A DNA stretch of 64,000 nucleotides from VAZQ01 sp045811525 (GCA_045811525.1 JBJMTV010000039.1:56889-120888); one strand, 5' to 3'. Numbered from the stretch's first letter, positions 16,976-26,004 are shown. Numbers and translations are program-made. The notes: a model not told the origin generated them from the letters alone.

Positions 16976-17701
16976 ATGTCGGACCTGCTGATCGAAAACC
17001 GGGGAAGCGTGCGCGTGTTCACCATGAACCGGCCGGAGAAGCGCAATGCACTCAATCAGGCGCTGACGCAATCGCTTCTCGATGCATTGCGCAGCGCTGA
17101 CGCGGATGAGAGCGTGCACAGCATCGTGCTCACCGGGGCCGGCCAGGGTTTCTGCGCCGGTGCCGATCTTTCGGAATTCAAGGACTTGACCCCCGATCAG
17201 CCCGACCTCGTCAACCTGCGCGCTGAGCTCACCAAGGCGCTGCAGGGTATCTTCTTCGGGCTGAGCAAGCCCGTGGTGACCGCGATCAACGGCGCAGCGA
17301 TGGGAGGCGGCGCAGGGCTTGCCCTCGCCGGCGATCTGGCGGTCATGGCCTCGACCGCCACGCTGGGGTATCCGGAGCTCAAACACGGCATTGTTGCAGC
17401 CGTGGTGATGGCCAATCTGGTGCGCAATGTGGGACGCAAGGCGGCGTTCGAGCTGGTGGCCACGGCCGAGCCGCTTTCGGCGGAGCGCGCGTTGGCATTG
17501 GGCATGGTCAATCGCGTCACGGCGCCGGAGCGGTTGATGCCCGACGCACTCGAGCTCGCGGATAAGCTGGCCGCGTTCAATCCCGCGGCAATGGCGGCGA
17601 CGAAGCAGCTGTTCTACCGTGCCGTGGACGTGCCGTTTGCGCAGGCGCTGGAAGAAGGGCGCGACGTGAACAAGCGGATGCGCGGCTTTCGCCCGCGCTG
17701 A
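16976..17701 (+). CDS. Enoyl-CoA hydratase/isomerase family protein
   Basis: 241 residues, ATG preceded by GGAG. Crotonase motifs: FTMNRPEKRNALNQALTQ, GQGFCAGADLSEF (acyl-CoA site), NGAAMGGGAGLALAGDLAV and YPELKHGIV. The first catalytic glutamate of classical hydratases (GCEL position) is replaced by glycine, while the second (YPELKHG) is kept, so this is more likely an isomerase, lyase or other crotonase-fold reaction than a standard hydratase. It lies between a TctC gene and a second crotonase gene in the same direction. Confidence 0.88.
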   Translation: MSDLLIENRGSVRVFTMNRPEKRNALNQALTQSLLDALRSADADESVHSIVLTGAGQGFCAGADLSEFKDLTPDQPDLVNLRAELTKALQGIFFGLSKPVVTAINGAAMGGGAGLALAGDLAVMASTATLGYPELKHGIVAAVVMANLVRNVGRKAAFELVATAEPLSAERALALGMVNRVTAPERLMPDALELADKLAAFNPAAMAATKQLFYRAVDVPFAQALEEGRDVNKRMRGFRPR

Positions 17702-17736
17702 GTACTCCGTCCCGAAGTCTGTGAGGCGAATGCAAT

Positions 17737-18483
17737 ATGACCTTCGGCACGATCCTCTATGACGTCGTCGAGGCTGTCGCGACCATCACTCTCAACCGGC
17801 CGGAAAGCCGCAACGCGCTCAACCGCGCCATGTGCGAGGACCTGATCGCCGCCTGCGCGGCGGCCGTCGCTACCGACGTGCGGCTGGTGCTGATCCGTGG
17901 GGCGGGTCCGGTGTTCTGTGCCGGTGCCGATCTCAAGGAGCGCAAGGGCATGAGCAGCGATGAGGTGCGCAGCCGCCGTCTGCGCGGGTTTGCTGCCTAC
18001 GGCGCGCTCGAACGGTTGCCGATGCCGTGCGTGGCGGTTGTGCACGGTGCGGCGATCGGCTCGGGCTGTGAGATTGCGGCTGCCTGCGACTTCATCGTCG
18101 CGACGCCGCAAGCATCGTTCTCCACACCAGAAGCGATATGGGGCACGGTGGGCGCCACTCAACGGCTCCCGCGCGTGCTCGGCCGACGTTTGGCGAAGGA
18201 TCTGATGTTCACGGGTCGCAAGCTTTCTGCAGAGGAGGCGAGGGCGGCGGGGCTCGTCACGCGCATCGTCCCGGAAGATCAGCTGGACAAAGAGCTTGCC
18301 AGCATTGCGCAGACGATCGGGGAAGCGTCCTCGGCGGGACTGCACCAGGCCAAGCGCTGCATCGACGAGGGCATCAGCCTCGATCCTCGTGGTGCGCTCG
18401 GGCTCGAGCTGCTGGCCTTCGAAGAGAATCTCGCGGCCGATGAGTGGCGAACGCGTATGGCCGGTTTCAAGAGCCCGAGCTGA
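17737..18483 (+). CDS. Enoyl-CoA hydratase
   Basis: 248 residues. LNRPESRNALNRAMCED, GPVFCAGADLKERKGM, GAAIGSGCEIAAACDF and STPEAIWGTVGATQRL show a crotonase with both catalytic glutamates in place (GCEIA and TPEAIWG), unlike the other three in this region, so a true syn-hydratase of 2-enoyl-CoA is the best reading. It is the third gene of the TctC-led run and ends 17 bases inside the converging sucC-like gene. Confidence 0.9.
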   Translation: MTFGTILYDVVEAVATITLNRPESRNALNRAMCEDLIAACAAAVATDVRLVLIRGAGPVFCAGADLKERKGMSSDEVRSRRLRGFAAYGALERLPMPCVAVVHGAAIGSGCEIAAACDFIVATPQASFSTPEAIWGTVGATQRLPRVLGRRLAKDLMFTGRKLSAEEARAAGLVTRIVPEDQLDKELASIAQTIGEASSAGLHQAKRCIDEGISLDPRGALGLELLAFEENLAADEWRTRMAGFKSPS

Positions 18484-19606
18484 GCTCGGCCGCCGCCGCA
18501 CGCACGAGGCTCAGCGGATCGGAAAACGCAGGAACACCGACCGCTGCAAGCTTCGCCACCGCTTCATCCACGCTCATCGTGCGGGTGGCCGCATGTCCTG
18601 CCGCCATGCCAACGAACAATGGCTTGGGAAGGGAGCCCGCGCCAATCCAGTTGAGGAGTGCGTCCACCCGTTCGGCAAGTGAGCGCGACGCTAGCACGGT
18701 GTGGAACACGATAGCCCTGATCGCGGGCCGAAGGGCAAGCTCGCGCGCGATCTCGAGCCGCTGCGCCATTGTCTCGTCCGGGGCGCCGCGCAGATTGTCC
18801 ATGAAGCAGGCTGCGCGCAGCCCATGATCGGCCAGAAGGTCCATCACCATCATGCCGAGCCCGGCGCCGGAAGTGACCAATGCGACGTCGCCCTCGAGCT
18901 CCACCAGCTGGAATCCGAGCGCCCGTGCACGGCGCTCGAGCGGCGTCAGAGCAAGCTCGCTCAGCATGCGACTGAGGGCAAACTCGCCAGGATCATGCCT
19001 GAAATCGGCGCTCTCATCGCGGATGATCTTGGCATCACAGGCGATGAAGCGCTTGTCCGGCGTTACCACCAATGGATTGATCTCGATCAGCTCCAAATCT
19101 TCCTGCCGCATGATCTCGAGGAGGCGCGCACAATAGCGAGCGAGCCGCGCGGCAAGATCACGCGCGAACAGCGGAAGCAGAGCGGAGTAGACATCGGCGC
19201 GCGTTGCGTCATCAGCAGGCATGCGCAGCAGGTTGGAGCTCTGCTCCACTTCCTGGCCGCCCTCCGGTGCGACCAGAAGCTCCAGCCCCGGTCGGCTCCC
19301 ATCAATTCGGATTGCAACGTAGAGCTCGCGCGCGCTTGCGACCACTTCCTCCAACAACAGCGCAGCCTCGCCATCCCCGAGCACACTCGTGATCGCCTGC
19401 CGAGCTGGGACGAGTTGATCCATACTTTCGACGCGCCGCACGAGGCCGCGTTTGCCGCGGCCGCCTTCCAAGAGCTGCGCCTTCAGCATGCAGGCGCCCC
19501 AGTGCTGAGTGTCTATGGGTGGCTCTGCTGTGAACAGGACGCCGCGCGGCACCGCCAGCCCGTGACGGCGCAACAAGGCTTTCCCGTCGACCTCGGCGAG
19601 GCGCAT
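18467..19606 (-). CDS. Succinyl-CoA synthetase beta subunit-like (ATP-grasp acid-CoA ligase)
   Basis: 379 residues from the ATG at 19606 (GAGGAAG just upstream), close to the 388 of E. coli SucC; longer starts would run into the divergent sucD-like gene. An ATP-grasp domain (MRLAEVDGKALLRRHGLAVP, CMLKAQLLEGGRGKRGLV, LELIEINPLVV, CDAKIIRDE) is followed by a CoA-ligase domain (LVTSGAGLGMMVMDLLADHG, MDNLRGAPDETM). It probably joins the product at 19644-20540 to make an acyl-CoA from an organic acid, with ATP or GTP. The divergence from the E. coli type (short, few exact blocks) suggests an acid other than succinate, such as malate or an aromatic-derived diacid. Confidence 0.82.
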   Translation of the reverse strand: MRLAEVDGKALLRRHGLAVPRGVLFTAEPPIDTQHWGACMLKAQLLEGGRGKRGLVRRVESMDQLVPARQAITSVLGDGEAALLLEEVVASARELYVAIRIDGSRPGLELLVAPEGGQEVEQSSNLLRMPADDATRADVYSALLPLFARDLAARLARYCARLLEIMRQEDLELIEINPLVVTPDKRFIACDAKIIRDESADFRHDPGEFALSRMLSELALTPLERRARALGFQLVELEGDVALVTSGAGLGMMVMDLLADHGLRAACFMDNLRGAPDETMAQRLEIARELALRPAIRAIVFHTVLASRSLAERVDALLNWIGAGSLPKPLFVGMAAGHAATRTMSVDEAVAKLAAVGVPAFSDPLSLVRAAAAELSSGS

Positions 19607-19643
19607 ACTCGCTTCCTCATTTGCTTCAATTGCGGACGCTACC
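19607..19643. promoter_or_regulatory. Very short divergent region between sucC-like and sucD-like genes
   Basis: Only 37 bases separate the two start codons, including the ribosome sites. Each promoter must therefore lie inside the opposite coding region, or the region is transcribed by overlapping divergent promoters. No promoter motif was identified by eye. Confidence 0.4.
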
Positions 19644-20540
19644 ATGCGGGATGCCCCGCTACTGCCCTTTCTCGGTCCAGAGCCGTGGCGCGTTGCCGTC
19701 ATCAACCCGACCGGACGCTACGCGCGCAGCCAGGTCGCTGGGCTGATCAGCGCCGGCAGCAATGTGGTCGGCGGTGTGGCGCTGGGACGTGGCGGCGAGA
19801 GCTTGGATGGGCTGCCGCTGTTCGACACCGTCCACGAGCTTCCTAATGCGAATGTGGCGCTCATCTATACGCCGCCTGAAGGCTTTCGCGATGCGGTGAG
19901 CGAATGCGCCCGTGCTCACATCCGCACTATCATCGGTGTGGCCGAGCATGTCCCCGTGCACGATGCATTGGCCGTGACGAACCTTGCGCGGGCGCAAGAC
20001 TGCTGGCTGATCGGTCCGAATACCTTGGGGCTGTATGTTCCCGGCCGCGGTCTCCTCGGCTCGATCGCGCCAAGCTTCTGCATGCCCGGGCGGGTGGCGC
20101 TGATCGCACGCAGCGGCACAGTCACCCTTGCCATTGCCCGCGAGCTGACGGCGGCAGGGATCGGTCAGAGTCTCGCCGCGCATATCGGTGGGGATGCGGT
20201 CATCGGACGCAATCCGGACGAGTACCTCGCGGCGCTCGTGCGTCATGAGGGCACCGACGCAATCTTCTACTGTGGTGAAATCGGTGGCGACAAGGAATAC
20301 GCGTTGGCGGAGGCAGCCGGCAGCTGCCCAAAGCCGGTGGTGGCGATGGTGATCGGCCGCCATGCTCCCGCAGAGAAGCGCATGGGCCACGCCGGCGCTC
20401 TAGTCGGCAGCGCGCGCGAGGGTGCTGAGGCAAAGCTTACAGCACTGGCCGCGGGGGGCTGTCGCGTGGTCCGATCGTCGAGCGAGGCCATGGCCATTCT
20501 TTGCGAGCTTGGCATGGCCGGCAGCTCATCGGCGAAATAG
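19644..20540 (+). CDS. Succinyl-CoA synthetase alpha subunit-like (CoA-binding / phosphohistidine subunit)
   Basis: 298 residues, near the 289 of E. coli SucD. A CoA-binding Rossmann domain (VAVINPTGRYARSQVAGLI, VVGGVALGRGGESLDGLPLF, LIYTPPEGFRDAV) precedes the ligase domain with GNT-like LIGPNTLGLYVPG, ARSGTVTLAIARELTAAG and EKRMGHAGALVG, in which His249 matches the phosphorylated histidine. All parts of a working alpha subunit are visible. Its beta partner is encoded on the opposite strand, head to head, which is not the usual sucCD order. It is followed on the plus strand by a crotonase gene after 60 bases. Confidence 0.85.
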   Translation: MRDAPLLPFLGPEPWRVAVINPTGRYARSQVAGLISAGSNVVGGVALGRGGESLDGLPLFDTVHELPNANVALIYTPPEGFRDAVSECARAHIRTIIGVAEHVPVHDALAVTNLARAQDCWLIGPNTLGLYVPGRGLLGSIAPSFCMPGRVALIARSGTVTLAIARELTAAGIGQSLAAHIGGDAVIGRNPDEYLAALVRHEGTDAIFYCGEIGGDKEYALAEAAGSCPKPVVAMVIGRHAPAEKRMGHAGALVGSAREGAEAKLTALAAGGCRVVRSSSEAMAILCELGMAGSSSAK

Positions 20541-20600
20541 GTAGAGGAGCGTGAAGCCGCACCATCTGCCGGGACGTAATGACCATTGTTGGAGATGACC

Positions 20601-21365
20601 ATGTCCGAGCTCGTTGTTGAGAAGTCCGGCAAAGTTGTTTCCGTGACGATCGATCGTCCGCCGGTGAACGCGCTCAACATGGAGCTTTATGGCCGCATCG
20701 CGGATGCCTTCGACGAGATAAGCACGTGGCGCGATGTTCATTGCGTCGTGCTGTCGGCGCGCGGCTCGCGGGCGTTCTGCGCCGGCCTCGACCTGCGGGA
20801 GTTCGTGAGTGCCAAAGTCGAGGATGACGCGCGCCGTGGCGCGATTGTACGACGCACCTTCAAATCCGTGCGGAGTTGCGCCATTCCCGTTGTTGCGGCA
20901 GTGAATGGTCCCGCGCTTGGCGCAGGATGTGTTCTTGCCTCGGTGTGCGATATCCGAATTGCCGCGGAAAATGCGACGTTCGGGTTGCCGGAGATCAATG
21001 CGGGGCGCTGTGGTGGGACAGCGCATATGAGCCGCCACCTGCCGCCGGGTTTGGTGCGCCGCATGTTCTTTACTGGCATGCCGATCAGCGCAGAACATGC
21101 CTATCGCCTGGGCTTCATAGAACAGGTGGTGCCGCTCGGGAAGCTTATCGCCGTTGCCCACGATCTGGCAGCAGTCATTGCGGCGAAAGCGCCGCTCGGG
21201 CTGCGTTTGGGCAAGGAGGCGATGAACCAAGTCGAGATGATGCCGGTCGAGGAAGGCTATGCCTTGGAGCAGGAGTACAGCACCAAGTTGATGCACACGG
21301 CGGACTGCCGGGAAGCCGCGCGCGCCGTTCTGGAAAAGCGAGCACCTCTCTTCCAGGGGCGTTAG
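20601..21365 (+). CDS. Enoyl-CoA hydratase/isomerase family protein
   Basis: 254 residues from the ATG at 20601 (GGAG 6 bases before it; another ATG in frame at 20595). Crotonase signatures: SVTIDRPPVNALNMELY, SRAFCAGLDLREF, NGPALGAGCVLASVCDI and GLPEINAGRCGGTAHM. The first catalytic glutamate is valine (GCVLA) and the second is kept (LPEINAG). This pattern, with DIRIAAENATFGLPE, is common in crotonase-fold proteins of aromatic or terpene pathways. It is co-directional with the sucD-like gene and may process the CoA ester made by SucCD. Confidence 0.85.
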   Translation: MSELVVEKSGKVVSVTIDRPPVNALNMELYGRIADAFDEISTWRDVHCVVLSARGSRAFCAGLDLREFVSAKVEDDARRGAIVRRTFKSVRSCAIPVVAAVNGPALGAGCVLASVCDIRIAAENATFGLPEINAGRCGGTAHMSRHLPPGLVRRMFFTGMPISAEHAYRLGFIEQVVPLGKLIAVAHDLAAVIAAKAPLGLRLGKEAMNQVEMMPVEEGYALEQEYSTKLMHTADCREAARAVLEKRAPLFQGR

Positions 21366-21375
21366 CGCCCTTAAC

Positions 21376-21457
21376 GTAGCCCGGATGAGCGTAAGCGAAA
21401 TCCGGGGCCGGCAGTGCGAGCAATTCCCGCATTACGCTTCCGCTCCATGCGGGCTAC
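21376..21457. repeat. Intergenic palindromic repeat (GTAGCCCGGATG family)
   Basis: It begins GTAGCCCGGATGAGCG and ends CTCCATGCGGGCTAC, so the outer arms are inverted copies of GTAGCCC, with internal arms CCCGGAT/ATCCGGG and CCCGCAT/ATGCGGG. Imperfect palindromes of this kind are scattered in Bradyrhizobium-like genomes. It lies after the convergent ends of a crotonase gene and a GST gene, where it may also form a bidirectional terminator. Confidence 0.7.
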
Positions 21458-21503
21458 TGGCTGCGGGGCTACTGGCGTCAATTCAGAACGTGTGCGCCCC
21501 CGT

Positions 21504-22115
21504 TTAGCTGTCGTCCACCGCCTCGGTTGCTCGCACCGACGGGCGTGCCGAGAACTCGGCGTGCCAGGCTGCGATCCGCGCGTGGCCCTTGCGCCAATCG
21601 TCTGCAGCAAAGCGGAAGTCGAGGTAGGACAGTGCGCAGCCAATGGCGATATGCCCCACTGTGAAGGGCGTGCTGGTAAGGTCGGCCGCCTCCTCATCGA
21701 GCTGCCGCAGGACGGCCGCGTGTTTGGCGGCGTAGGCTGCAAGGTGGACTGGCGAGGGGCGATCACGTTCCCGCTCGTTTCGCCACAACAGCAGGAAATC
21801 GAGAAAGCCGTCGCCCAGCGCCTGCCGGCGCGAGCTCGTGATGCGCTGGTCGAGGGCCGCAGGGATGAGCCTGCGATGCCCGTGCTGCCCATCGAGATAT
21901 TCAACGATCACCCGCGAGTCGTAGATGACGGTACCGTCATCCAGCACCAGGGTCGGAATCTTCGACAGTGGATTTTCCTGCATCAGCGCGGCATGCGGCT
22001 TGGTCGCGGCGACCACTGTGCGGATGCAATCAAGACGGTCGACAAGCCCGAGTTCGTGCGCCGCGATCATCACCTGGCGCACGAATGGCGAGCGTGGCGA
22101 CCAATGCAGTTTCAT
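21504..22115 (-). CDS. Glutathione S-transferase family protein
   Basis: 203 residues from the ATG at 22115 (MKLHWSPRSPFVRQV); the frame is open to 22292 but the extra part is not like a GST. The thioredoxin-like N-domain ends with NPLSKIPTLVLDDG and the glutathione gamma-glutamyl contact IYDSRVIVEYLD (residues about 64-75). The helical C-domain contains FTVGHIAIGCALSYLDFRF. The S-P-x-V-R start suggests a serine-type bacterial GST as used in stress defence or aromatic ring and ether cleavage. The partner substrate is unknown. Confidence 0.9.
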   Translation of the reverse strand: MKLHWSPRSPFVRQVMIAAHELGLVDRLDCIRTVVAATKPHAALMQENPLSKIPTLVLDDGTVIYDSRVIVEYLDGQHGHRRLIPAALDQRITSSRRQALGDGFLDFLLLWRNERERDRPSPVHLAAYAAKHAAVLRQLDEEAADLTSTPFTVGHIAIGCALSYLDFRFAADDWRKGHARIAAWHAEFSARPSVRATEAVDDS

Positions 22116-22324
22116 GGCCGCTGCCTCGCTCTCAATGTGGGATCGCGGAAAAATCGTGGGTGAACTTGCAGCTTGCCACGCGAATGTTGGGCTTGCACCC
22201 CGGCGTGTTGCGGCTGTGACCAACGTGTCGTCTGCCGCGAACGGAGCCCCCAGCTCACGGCACGATGCTGGCGCTGTTGATGATCGCCACATGCATGACG
22301 ATCACTGCTGCGCGTCTGAGAGGT

Positions 22325-22912
22325 TCACGGTATCGGCAGCAACGGTGTCTTGCCCTTGTGCAGCTGCATGTCGACAGTCGTCAGCAGGGCTGCCGTGCCG
22401 GCATAATTGCCCATCAGCAACACCAGATCGATGAGCTTGTGGGGTCCGAATAGCGACTTCGCCTGCGCGAAAATTTCCGGGCTGACTTTGTGCTCGCGCC
22501 AAATCTGGCGGCCGAGCTCGATCACCGTGGCATCGGTATGCTCGAGCCCGGCAGTGCTGCGGCGAAACTTGATGGTGTCGATGACCTGTTGTGGTACGCC
22601 CTCCTTGAGGGCCTCCGGCTCGTGCGCCACCCACTCGAATTGGCTATCCATCTCCCGCGCGGTGGTGAGAATGGCAATCTCGCGCACGCGCGCCGTCAGG
22701 CCGGCCTCGAACCGAAGATAGCGGTTGATTGCTACCATGTGGGCGGCGATCTTGGGGGTATAAAGCTGCACACCGGCCGGACCCTGCAGGCCGGCGATGG
22801 TGGCGCCAGGAGCGGTCCCTCGGTCATAGGCCTCCTTGCCCGCTGCGTCCAAGTCCTCGCGGCGGGGGAGGGGCAGGCGAAATCCCGATTGCGGATCGAT
22901 ATCGTCTGGCAT
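22325..22912 (-). CDS. Carboxymuconolactone decarboxylase family protein (AhpD-like fold)
   Basis: 195 residues from the ATG at 22912 (AAAGGA upstream). The CMD domain (PF02627) shows in TARVREIAILTTAREMDSQF, EWVAHEPEALKEGVPQQVID and KSLFGPHKLIDLVLLMGNYA. The AhpD CXXC redox pair is absent, so a peroxidase-reductase role is unlikely; related proteins act in ring-opened aromatic catabolism or have unknown function. An arginine-proline start (SGFRLPLPRREDLDAAGKEAYD) is typical for this longer subgroup. It lies in a minus-strand pair with the GST gene, 209 bases apart. Confidence 0.85.
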   Translation of the reverse strand: MPDDIDPQSGFRLPLPRREDLDAAGKEAYDRGTAPGATIAGLQGPAGVQLYTPKIAAHMVAINRYLRFEAGLTARVREIAILTTAREMDSQFEWVAHEPEALKEGVPQQVIDTIKFRRSTAGLEHTDATVIELGRQIWREHKVSPEIFAQAKSLFGPHKLIDLVLLMGNYAGTAALLTTVDMQLHKGKTPLLPIP

Positions 22913-23232
22913 GGCGTCCTTTGCGCAATGAGTTGAGACCGGAGGCACGCAGCTTATTCTATCAACACGGATCGAGAAGAGGGCTCAATGCCGTGTTCGG
23001 CATGTTTTCGCTGAAGCGGACGAGTGCTCGGCGCGAAACGGAAGAGCCGCCGCACGTTCCACCTGACCCCGCGGCATCAAAGGTTCCGGTACCGCTTGCG
23101 CCGGCTTGGCTGCTGGTTGCGTTTGCGCACGATTTCTTTGAAAGTGGCGGCCATCGAGAAAAAAAGCACGGTCGGGGCGTGCCGGGCCGCTGATGCTGCG
23201 GGCTGCCGATAACCCGATTGCAGGACCCGAGG
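22913..23232. promoter_or_regulatory. Divergent intergenic region before the ABC importer operon
   Basis: 320 bases between the divergent CMD gene and the ABC operon, with no supported gene. It should hold both promoters. No riboswitch, operator repeat or clear promoter hexamers were recognised by eye. Confidence 0.4.
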
Positions 23233-24054
23233 ATGTCGTCTGCGCAGCCGACCGATCAGCCCGCGATTGCCGCTATCGGTGCGAGCAAACTCTTCCTCGA
23301 TGGGACCGTGGTGGCTTTCCATCAGCTGACGCTTGACGTGCGGCGCAACGAGATCATGTGCGTCGTCGGTCCGTCCGGATGCGGTAAGACCACATTGCTG
23401 CGCTGTGTCGCGGGGCTCACGGGCATTTCGAGCGGAGAGCTTCTGGTGCACGGGAATGCTGTTGCCGGCCGGCCACCGCAGGGTGTGGCGATGGTGTTCC
23501 AGCACTTCGGGTTGCTGCCGTGGAAGACCGTTTACGACAACGCCGCATTTGGGCTCGCCATGGCGAACAGGCCGCGAGCGGAGATCGCCGCACGTGTCAG
23601 ACACTATCTCGAGGTGGTCGGCCTCACCGGCTTCGAGGGTCATTATCCGTACCAGCTCTCTGGGGGGATGCAGCAGCGCGTCGGACTGGTTCGCGCCCTG
23701 GCGATGAACCCATCCATTCTGCTGATGGACGAGCCTTTCGCGGCGCTCGACGCGCAGACGCGTGAGATTCTGCAGGAGGAGCTGCTTGCGCTCATGGAGC
23801 GGCCGAACGAGCGCAAGACCATGGTGTTCATCACCCATTCCATTGACGAAGCGATCCTGCTTGGGGATCGCATCGCCGTGATGAGCGCACGACCCGGCCG
23901 CATCAAGGAGCTGCTTCCCTCACCGTTCGGGTGGCCGCGCAGCGCCGATGAGGTGCGTTCGGATAGCCGGTTTACCGAGTTGCGCTTGCACATCTGGCAC
24001 CAGTTGCACACTGTACGGCCCCGGCAATTCACCGCGCCCAGGGAAGTCGCTTGA
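23233..24054 (+). CDS. ABC importer ATP-binding protein, nitrate/sulfonate/taurine type
   Basis: 273 residues from the ATG at 23233 (AGGA seven bases upstream). All nucleotide-binding motifs are present: Walker A GPSGCGKTT, Q-loop FQHFGLLPWKTVYDN, signature LSGGMQQR, Walker B ILLMDEPFAALD and switch His in FITHSIDEA. The LLPWKTVYDN segment and the HSIDEAILLGDRIAVMSARPGRI run are typical of the SsuB/TauB/NrtD group. It forms an ABC transporter with the next two genes; the permease start overlaps its stop (TTGA). Confidence 0.95.
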   Translation: MSSAQPTDQPAIAAIGASKLFLDGTVVAFHQLTLDVRRNEIMCVVGPSGCGKTTLLRCVAGLTGISSGELLVHGNAVAGRPPQGVAMVFQHFGLLPWKTVYDNAAFGLAMANRPRAEIAARVRHYLEVVGLTGFEGHYPYQLSGGMQQRVGLVRALAMNPSILLMDEPFAALDAQTREILQEELLALMERPNERKTMVFITHSIDEAILLGDRIAVMSARPGRIKELLPSPFGWPRSADEVRSDSRFTELRLHIWHQLHTVRPRQFTAPREVA

Positions 24055-24917
24055 GCACCGTCGATCAAATCAAGGCAAGCGCCTCAGAGGACGCGAGCGC
24101 GGCGGCAATATCAGGGGACCAGGTGCGCGCGGAACGGGCGGCGGGCGAGCGCCGCCGCAACCGCCAGCTGGTGAATCTGGTCATTCGCCTCGTGTCGCTC
24201 GCCACTGCACTCGCATTGTGGGAGCTTGCCGCGCGCAATGTCGATCCTGTGCTGTTCACCTCTCCGAGCAAGGTCGTGGTCGCCGGCTACAAAATGATCG
24301 TGAGCGGAGAGCTGTGGACCTACCTCTGGCCGAGCCTCATCGTGCTTGGCATCGGTTTCTCGCTTGCTGTTGTGGCGGGGATTGGCATCGGGCTTCTCTT
24401 GGCGCGGTTCTGGTTCCTCGATGTCGCTCTCACCGTCTACATCACGTTTCTCTATTCCATTCCGTCCGTAGCGCTCGTCCCGCTGATCGTCTTGTGGGCG
24501 GGGTTTGAGACCACCGCCAAGGTGATCATCCTTTTTCTCTTCGCCTTCTTCCCCATGGTCATCAATACCTATCAGGGCGTGAAGAGCGTCGATCCCAAGC
24601 TGCTCGAAGTCGGCCGTGCGTTCCGCTGCTCGGAAGGCCAGTTATGGACCAACATCGTCCTTCCTGCAGCGCTGCCATTCATCGTCACGGGTTTGCGGCT
24701 AGCACTGGGACGCGCTTTGATTGGCATGGTTCTGGCCGATCTTTATACGGCTATCTCCGGCATCGGCTATCTCATTGTACGGACGGCCTCGACGTACCAG
24801 GTTGACCGGATGTTCGTGCCGATCGTGACGCTCGGGATCCTCGGGGTCACGTTGACTGCGCTGCTGCGGGTTGCCGAGAAGTGGGTTGCGCCGTGGACGG
24901 CAGCATCCCAGGACTAG
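24051..24917 (+). CDS. ABC importer permease, SsuC/TauC type
   Basis: 288 residues, starting at a TTG that overlaps the upstream stop by four bases, with AGGGA upstream. About six membrane segments and the EAA loop (VDPKLLEVGRAFRCSEGQLW, then IVLPAALPFIVTGLRLALGRA) define a binding-protein-dependent permease (PF00528). The first 35 residues are hydrophilic and rich in Ala, Glu and Arg. Translational coupling to the ATPase gene is likely because of the overlap. Confidence 0.94.
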   Translation: MSTVDQIKASASEDASAAAISGDQVRAERAAGERRRNRQLVNLVIRLVSLATALALWELAARNVDPVLFTSPSKVVVAGYKMIVSGELWTYLWPSLIVLGIGFSLAVVAGIGIGLLLARFWFLDVALTVYITFLYSIPSVALVPLIVLWAGFETTAKVIILFLFAFFPMVINTYQGVKSVDPKLLEVGRAFRCSEGQLWTNIVLPAALPFIVTGLRLALGRALIGMVLADLYTAISGIGYLIVRTASTYQVDRMFVPIVTLGILGVTLTALLRVAEKWVAPWTAASQD

Positions 24918-24944
24918 AGGTGAAGGAAAGAAGGAAGACACAGA

Positions 24945-25985
24945 GTGAAAGAGTGTCGCGGGATTTATCTGACTACGCTCCTGGCGGGAGCCGCGCTTCT
25001 CCTAGAGGTCGCAGGCGCCAAGGCGCAGACCTCCCCGTGCACGACCATGCGCAAAATCAATGTCGGGGTCTCGGTCGCGCCGCCCAATGTAGTGCACAGC
25101 TCGCCCTATGTCGCCAAAGCGCTCGGCTTCTTTGCCAAGCGTTGCATCGACGCCAATGTCGTTCAATTCGAGGGTGGTGCCTCCGCGGCAGCGACTGCAG
25201 CGGCCGCGCAGGGGTCCGCCATCATAAGCGTCAGCGAGGTGGCGGTCGGGCATGGCATGAAGGTGCAGCAGTTCTGGGGCCTCGCGCCGCGCATGCCGCA
25301 GGCCTACATGGTCGCGCCCGACATCAAGACAGCCGCCGATCTGAAGGGCCGTAAGCTCAGCGCGACCGGTGGTGGCGTCGGTGGTTTCAACTGGCGAATA
25401 GGCCGTGAATTGTTGAAAACGGCAGGGCTCACCGTTGACGATGCTCACTTCATTCCGGCTGTGACGGCGGGTCGGCTGCCGGGTCTGATTTCCGGCCAGA
25501 TCGATGGCGTCGCCCTGCATCCCGAGGACGTGTTCCTCGCCAAAAAAGCAAAACCTTCACTCAACGTCCTGGTCCAGCTCGCCGATCTCATGCCCAACTA
25601 CATGTTCAATGCATATGGCGCGTCGCTCGACTGGATTGCTCGTGACCGGCCCCTGTTGCGTGACACTGCCGCTGCCATGATCGAGGCCAACCGAGCCATG
25701 TTCACTGACAAGACGAAGGTGGTGCCGGCGATCGAGAAAGCGACCGAGAAGCCGAAAGAGGCAGTGGAGTATGCAATCGACATGCTGACCAAGCACTGCA
25801 TCTGGTCAATCAACGGCGGACTTGATCCGACGCGCACGCAATGGACGATCGATAACAGCGCCGAAAACGGCGACCTCGAGAAAGATAGTAAGCCCACGGT
25901 CCAGCAGGTCGCCAACTTCCGGCTGGCGCGGGAAGCCGTGGACGCTGCCGGTGGTCCGGTCACCATTGGCGATTGCAAGGAATAG
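24945..25985 (+). CDS. ABC importer substrate-binding protein, SsuA/THI5 (NMT1) type
   Basis: 346 residues from a GTG, with a signal peptide to about residue 28 (LLEVAGAKAQ). The NMT1/SsuA fold is suggested by INVGVSVAPPNVVHSSPYVAKALGFF, the Ala-rich strand after FEGGASAA, DIKTAADLKGRKLSATGGGVGG and ISGQIDGVALHPEDV. Three or four cysteines (CTTM, RCID, HCIWS, DCKE) are left in the exported protein and may form disulfides. Such receptors bind sulfonates, pyrimidines, phthalate-like or other small ligands; the ligand here cannot be told. It is third in the operon with its ATPase and permease. Confidence 0.9.
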   Translation: MKECRGIYLTTLLAGAALLLEVAGAKAQTSPCTTMRKINVGVSVAPPNVVHSSPYVAKALGFFAKRCIDANVVQFEGGASAAATAAAAQGSAIISVSEVAVGHGMKVQQFWGLAPRMPQAYMVAPDIKTAADLKGRKLSATGGGVGGFNWRIGRELLKTAGLTVDDAHFIPAVTAGRLPGLISGQIDGVALHPEDVFLAKKAKPSLNVLVQLADLMPNYMFNAYGASLDWIARDRPLLRDTAAAMIEANRAMFTDKTKVVPAIEKATEKPKEAVEYAIDMLTKHCIWSINGGLDPTRTQWTIDNSAENGDLEKDSKPTVQQVANFRLAREAVDAAGGPVTIGDCKE

Positions 25986-26004
25986 GCGAGGGGGGACGCA
26001 GACA

